Origin: an uncultured bacterium | GTDB taxonomy: Bacteria > Actinomycetota > Coriobacteriia > Coriobacteriales > Coriobacteriaceae | NCBI GenBank assembly: GCA_905215095.1 | Contig: CAJMOL010000103.1 | Coordinates: 1-6,036 of the forward strand | Length of the DNA: 6,036 nt | Reading direction: 5' to 3' | Shown here: piece after piece, positions 3,414-6,036 of the stretch | Layout: each line of letters starts with the position of its first letter | Numbering within the stretch: position 1 is the first letter of the stretch | Position numbers and translations under genes: made by a program | Notes under the pieces: model-generated | Databases searched by the model: none | Told to the model about the DNA's origin: nothing | What the model saw: the letters and a program-made list of their open reading frames with translations, nothing else

Positions 3414-6036
3414 CTAGCGCTTCTTTGGGATCGACCTAAGGCGAGCGAACCATAGGGCTGCGGCACCCGAGGTCAGGAGCGCGGTGATGCAAGCGGCGAT
3501 GGGAACTGATCCTGTTGCCGGTAGGTCCTGCGGTAGGGTACAGCGTTGAATGACGCTGTCCTCGTCATGTGACTCAAGTTTATCGCCGCCACCGTTGCGG
3601 CAAAGATCGACGCGCGCGCTGTTGGTGAGTGCGGTTTGGGGCGTATAAGCCGACGTTGCCTGCATGTGTACGACTGCGCCCCGAGCGTCTGTGCCAAGGA
3701 TTGCTTTGGCATCGTCAAGGTCGTCGTGCTCATCTTTGAGATCATCGCGGGTCCAAGAATCCGCATCGCTTCGAGTCGTAAAGTCGGCGGCTACCGCACC
3801 GTATTCAATTCGAATGCCTGTTACGACGGTATTGGATGCAAGGTCGAGCTCTTCCGCCTCGAGTGTGGTGGATTCCGTGGTCGAGACATCCGCCTTCCAG
3901 AGGCGCCAGCCGTCGTAATCGACGAGGCGGCAGTCCTCACCAAGGCTCTCTTTTACTTCGTCGGACTCAAGCCAAGGATTTTCGTGTCCATCGTCAAGTG
4001 TCGCGTTCGCCGGCTCATCGACGTCTGTCGAGTCCAACGGCGTCGTGCGATACCACACGTTGCACAGACCGTTGAGGTCGCCGATGGCGACGGGGGTTTC
4101 GATTGAGATGAATCTCGCCGTGCCGTCTTTGGCGCACTCAAGATCATCGGTAATCGTAAACTCATCAACCCAAGTAGCGGAATCGTTTCGAGCGTCGATG
4201 GTATAGGAGAAAAGTCCATCCGTATTAGTTTGCGTCGCGGCGCGATTTTTACCATCGCCGTTAGCCAACAGGCCCTTTTCGATAGGTTGGACAAGTTCCT
4301 GACGCTTGTCGACCTGTCCCTTGATCTCGATGGGCGCATCCTTCATCGCGACGGATTGGACTTCTCCCGTATCCTTTATTTCAAACGTTATTTCCTCGGC
4401 AAGGTCATAGGTCCGCGGAGACATCATTTCGCGCAACGAGTAGGTGCCGGGTGCAAGATGTTCGACGCGGTGTGGCTTGTCGGATGAGGTCCAGGAGTCT
4501 ATTTCGGTTTTATCGGGACCATATAAGGTGAGTTGTGCGCCTTCCACTTCCTGCTCACCGCTTGCATCGACCTTGGAGATATCAACCTTGGTGTAATCGT
4601 CGGATACGTTAAGCCGTGCTTCTACAACGGGCGTTTTCTGGTCGGCATAAGCGAGGTCTACGATATGGGGCGTCCGGTCGAGTAAGAAGCCGGTCGGCGC
4701 TTGAGTCTCGACAACCTCGTAGCGCGCGGTGCCAGATCCCAGCGGCAGGTTGTCTGCGCGTGCTTCTCCAGTTTCATCCGTCGTGACGGCAGCGACAGTC
4801 TCACCGTCGAGCGCGGCAATGCTACCGTCGGGGCGCACGATATCACCCGAGGCACGGATCTCAAAGACGGCGCCCGTGAGGCTGCTGCCGTCTACGGCAT
4901 CGGTTTTAACGATCCTGATGTTTCCGGTCGCGGCGTGGTCATAATACGAGGCGATTACAACGGGCGTTAGGTTCATGTCGGCGGGTATGTTTACCTCGAT
5001 CTCTTCGCCGACAAGATAGGGCTCTTTGGCCGAGGCTTCGCGTACATAATAGGTGCCCGGCACGAGCGATTCTGGCAGTGTGACGGTCCCGGTCGCGTCA
5101 GTCGTAAAGGTGTCCATTACGTTATGTGCTGGATACCAGCAAGTTTGTGAGACGGGTTCGTGATTGCTGTCGAGGAGTTGGAAGGTGAATCCGGCTAGTG
5201 GAACAGAAGCGCCTGTTTGGGCATCGCGTTTTACAATCTGGAGATGCGTCGACAGAGCGTGGTTGTCCACGATATATTGAAGCTCGGCGCCGTTGGAAAT
5301 CTGATTTGCCCCGACGGTCCATTCCCCTGCACGTTTAAAACCCTCGGGGACGGTTTCCGGAACCTCGCGAACCGTGTAGCCGGCACGGTCGTATGGGACG
5401 GCTCCGTGGACACCGGCGGGTCGCTTGCCTGTGCCGAACCATGCTTTGGGCTGATCTTTGGTGGAGGCAAAGCCATAGATGTTTGTGGTCAGTGTGCCAA
5501 CAACCTGATGAGAGCTGTTGCTGACAACCTCAAAGACAACACCTCCCGCCGGCTGCTCTAGGCCGGATTGGTCGCTACTGCCGTAATCCTTGAATTTGGA
5601 AATCTCAAGGTCAAACGCAATGGGGATATCGGAAACGCGAGATTCGATCTCGACCACGCCTGAATCGCCGAGCTGGTCGGCTCCAACGGTATAGGTCCAG
5701 CTGTCGTTGGATGGCAGGTAGCCCTCGGGGGCTTTTGATTCGTAGATGGTAAAGGTTCCTAAGGGGACATCGGCGAGAGTGGCCCGACCGCTTTCGTCGG
5801 TCGTGAGGATTTGCGCCCATCCAGGGGTTGATTGCGACACACACGTGAACTCTGCTCCTGCGAGTGAAGATCCCACCTGGGGGCCGGCATTCGTCGCGGC
5901 ATCGAGTTTTACGATACGCAGGTTGATGGTGCCGGGCTGTTCATCAATGGCGACCCGCCCGCCGTCATTCCCCGTGGTAAAGGCAATACGATCGTGGCGG
6001 GGGACATAGCCGGCCGGCGCCTTCGTTTCAACTAGG
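3414..6036 (-). CDS. LPxTG-anchored multi-domain SpaA/Cna_B-type surface protein, 5' end off window
   Basis: 873 residues are visible; the frame is open to the right edge, so the N-terminus and signal peptide are missing. A GTG at 5874-5876 is internal, because SpaA-type sequence (LVETKAPAGYVP) continues upstream of it. After that partial domain (1-36) come five Cna_B/SpaA-like beta-sandwich domains, at about 37-140, 141-260, 261-370, 371-482 and 483-568. Each opens with a Lys-containing strand (RIVKLDA, EISKFKD, QIVKRDA, RIVKTDA, DISKVDA) and has a Glu in a Y..xE..xP-type strand and an Asp or Asn near its end. These are the residues that form isopeptide bonds in this family. Residues 570-836 are a different module with five cysteines. 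The C-terminus is a sorting signal: LPATG (838-842), a hydrophobic stretch and the tail RLRSIPKKR. Sortase would link it to the cell wall, as an adhesin or pilin-like protein. No sortase gene or pilin motif is visible, and the ligand is unknown. Confidence 0.9.
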   Translation of the reverse strand, partial: LVETKAPAGYVPRHDRIAFTTGNDGGRVAIDEQPGTINLRIVKLDAATNAGPQVGSSLAGAEFTCVSQSTPGWAQILTTDESGRATLADVPLGTFTIYESKAPEGYLPSNDSWTYTVGADQLGDSGVVEIESRVSDIPIAFDLEISKFKDYGSSDQSGLEQPAGGVVFEVVSNSSHQVVGTLTTNIYGFASTKDQPKAWFGTGKRPAGVHGAVPYDRAGYTVREVPETVPEGFKRAGEWTVGANQISNGAELQYIVDNHALSTHLQIVKRDAQTGASVPLAGFTFQLLDSNHEPVSQTCWYPAHNVMDTFTTDATGTVTLPESLVPGTYYVREASAKEPYLVGEEIEVNIPADMNLTPVVIASYYDHAATGNIRIVKTDAVDGSSLTGAVFEIRASGDIVRPDGSIAALDGETVAAVTTDETGEARADNLPLGSGTARYEVVETQAPTGFLLDRTPHIVDLAYADQKTPVVEARLNVSDDYTKVDISKVDASGEQEVEGAQLTLYGPDKTEIDSWTSSDKPHRVEHLAPGTYSLREMMSPRTYDLAEEITFEIKDTGEVQSVAMKDAPIEIKGQVDKRQELVQPIEKGLLANGDGKNRAATQTNTDGLFSYTIDARNDSATWVDEFTITDDLECAKDGTARFISIETPVAIGDLNGLCNVWYRTTPLDSTDVDEPANATLDDGHENPWLESDEVKESLGEDCRLVDYDGWRLWKADVSTTESTTLEAEELDLASNTVVTGIRIEYGAVAADFTTRSDADSWTRDDLKDEHDDLDDAKAILGTDARGAVVHMQATSAYTPQTALTNSARVDLCRNGGGDKLESHDEDSVIQRCTLPQDLPATGSVPIAACITALLTSGAAALWFARLRSIPKKR
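3510..3524 (-). other. Codons of the LPATG sortase motif
   Basis: These five codons encode Leu-Pro-Ala-Thr-Gly, 31 residues before the end of the surface protein. They are followed by a hydrophobic stretch of about 20 residues and a basic tail, the standard layout of a sortase recognition signal. Cleavage is expected between Thr and Gly. Confidence 0.9.

Noticed and set aside
3636..4106. 156-residue plus-strand frame inside the surface protein gene
   Set aside because: The minus frame encodes coherent adhesin sequence through this region. The plus frame is a shadow.
5874..5876. GTG as the start of the surface protein
   Set aside because: SpaA-type sequence continues in frame upstream to the window edge, including LVETKAPAGYVP and INLRIVKLDA, so this codon is an internal valine.
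1..6036. CRISPR arrays, tRNA or rRNA genes, insertion-sequence transposases
   Set aside because: No regularly spaced direct repeats, no cloverleaf-like segment, and no transposase motifs were seen on either strand.

Overview
The window looks like a chromosomal segment of a Coriobacteriia-type actinobacterium, most likely Collinsella or a close relative. This is an inference from the fairly GC-rich coding style, the C-terminal half of an M28-type peptidase with a very long acidic and Pro/Ala/Ser-rich linker (a form I associate with Collinsella), and a multi-domain LPxTG surface protein. No species call can be made from sequence reading alone.

Left part (1 to about 1376, minus strand): a piece of an integrative/conjugative-type element of the kind common in gut Firmicutes and Actinobacteria. 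Its genes read leftward, away from a junction near 1371-1400, and are tightly packed: the C-terminal remnant of an unknown gene, a 50-residue small ORF that overlaps it by four bases (GTGA), a DUF6103-like small protein, and a conserved element-borne hypothetical protein that runs off the left edge. The last two share a ribbon-helix-helix-like N-terminal pattern and are one base apart. No integrase, relaxase or cargo gene is visible.

Middle part (about 1374 to 3347, plus strand): a 5'-truncated M28 family peptidase gene that opens directly at the junction with no credible start, followed 21 bases later by a small single-pass membrane protein with a good ribosome binding site. A strong intrinsic hairpin (3369-3406) closes this unit.

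Right part (3414 to 6036, minus strand): the C-terminal 873 residues of a large sortase-anchored surface protein with serial SpaA/Cna_B-like domains, a Cys-containing non-repeat module and a C-terminal LPATG sorting signal. It converges on the peptidase unit, and the two share the hairpin as a terminator.

The most notable feature is the junction. The host gene and the element gene both lack their 5' ends at the same point and read away from each other. That fits a rearrangement, a truncated element or an assembly join better than a textbook clean integration, and it leaves the peptidase without its N-terminal half. I found no convincing evidence of a wholly new system in the window.
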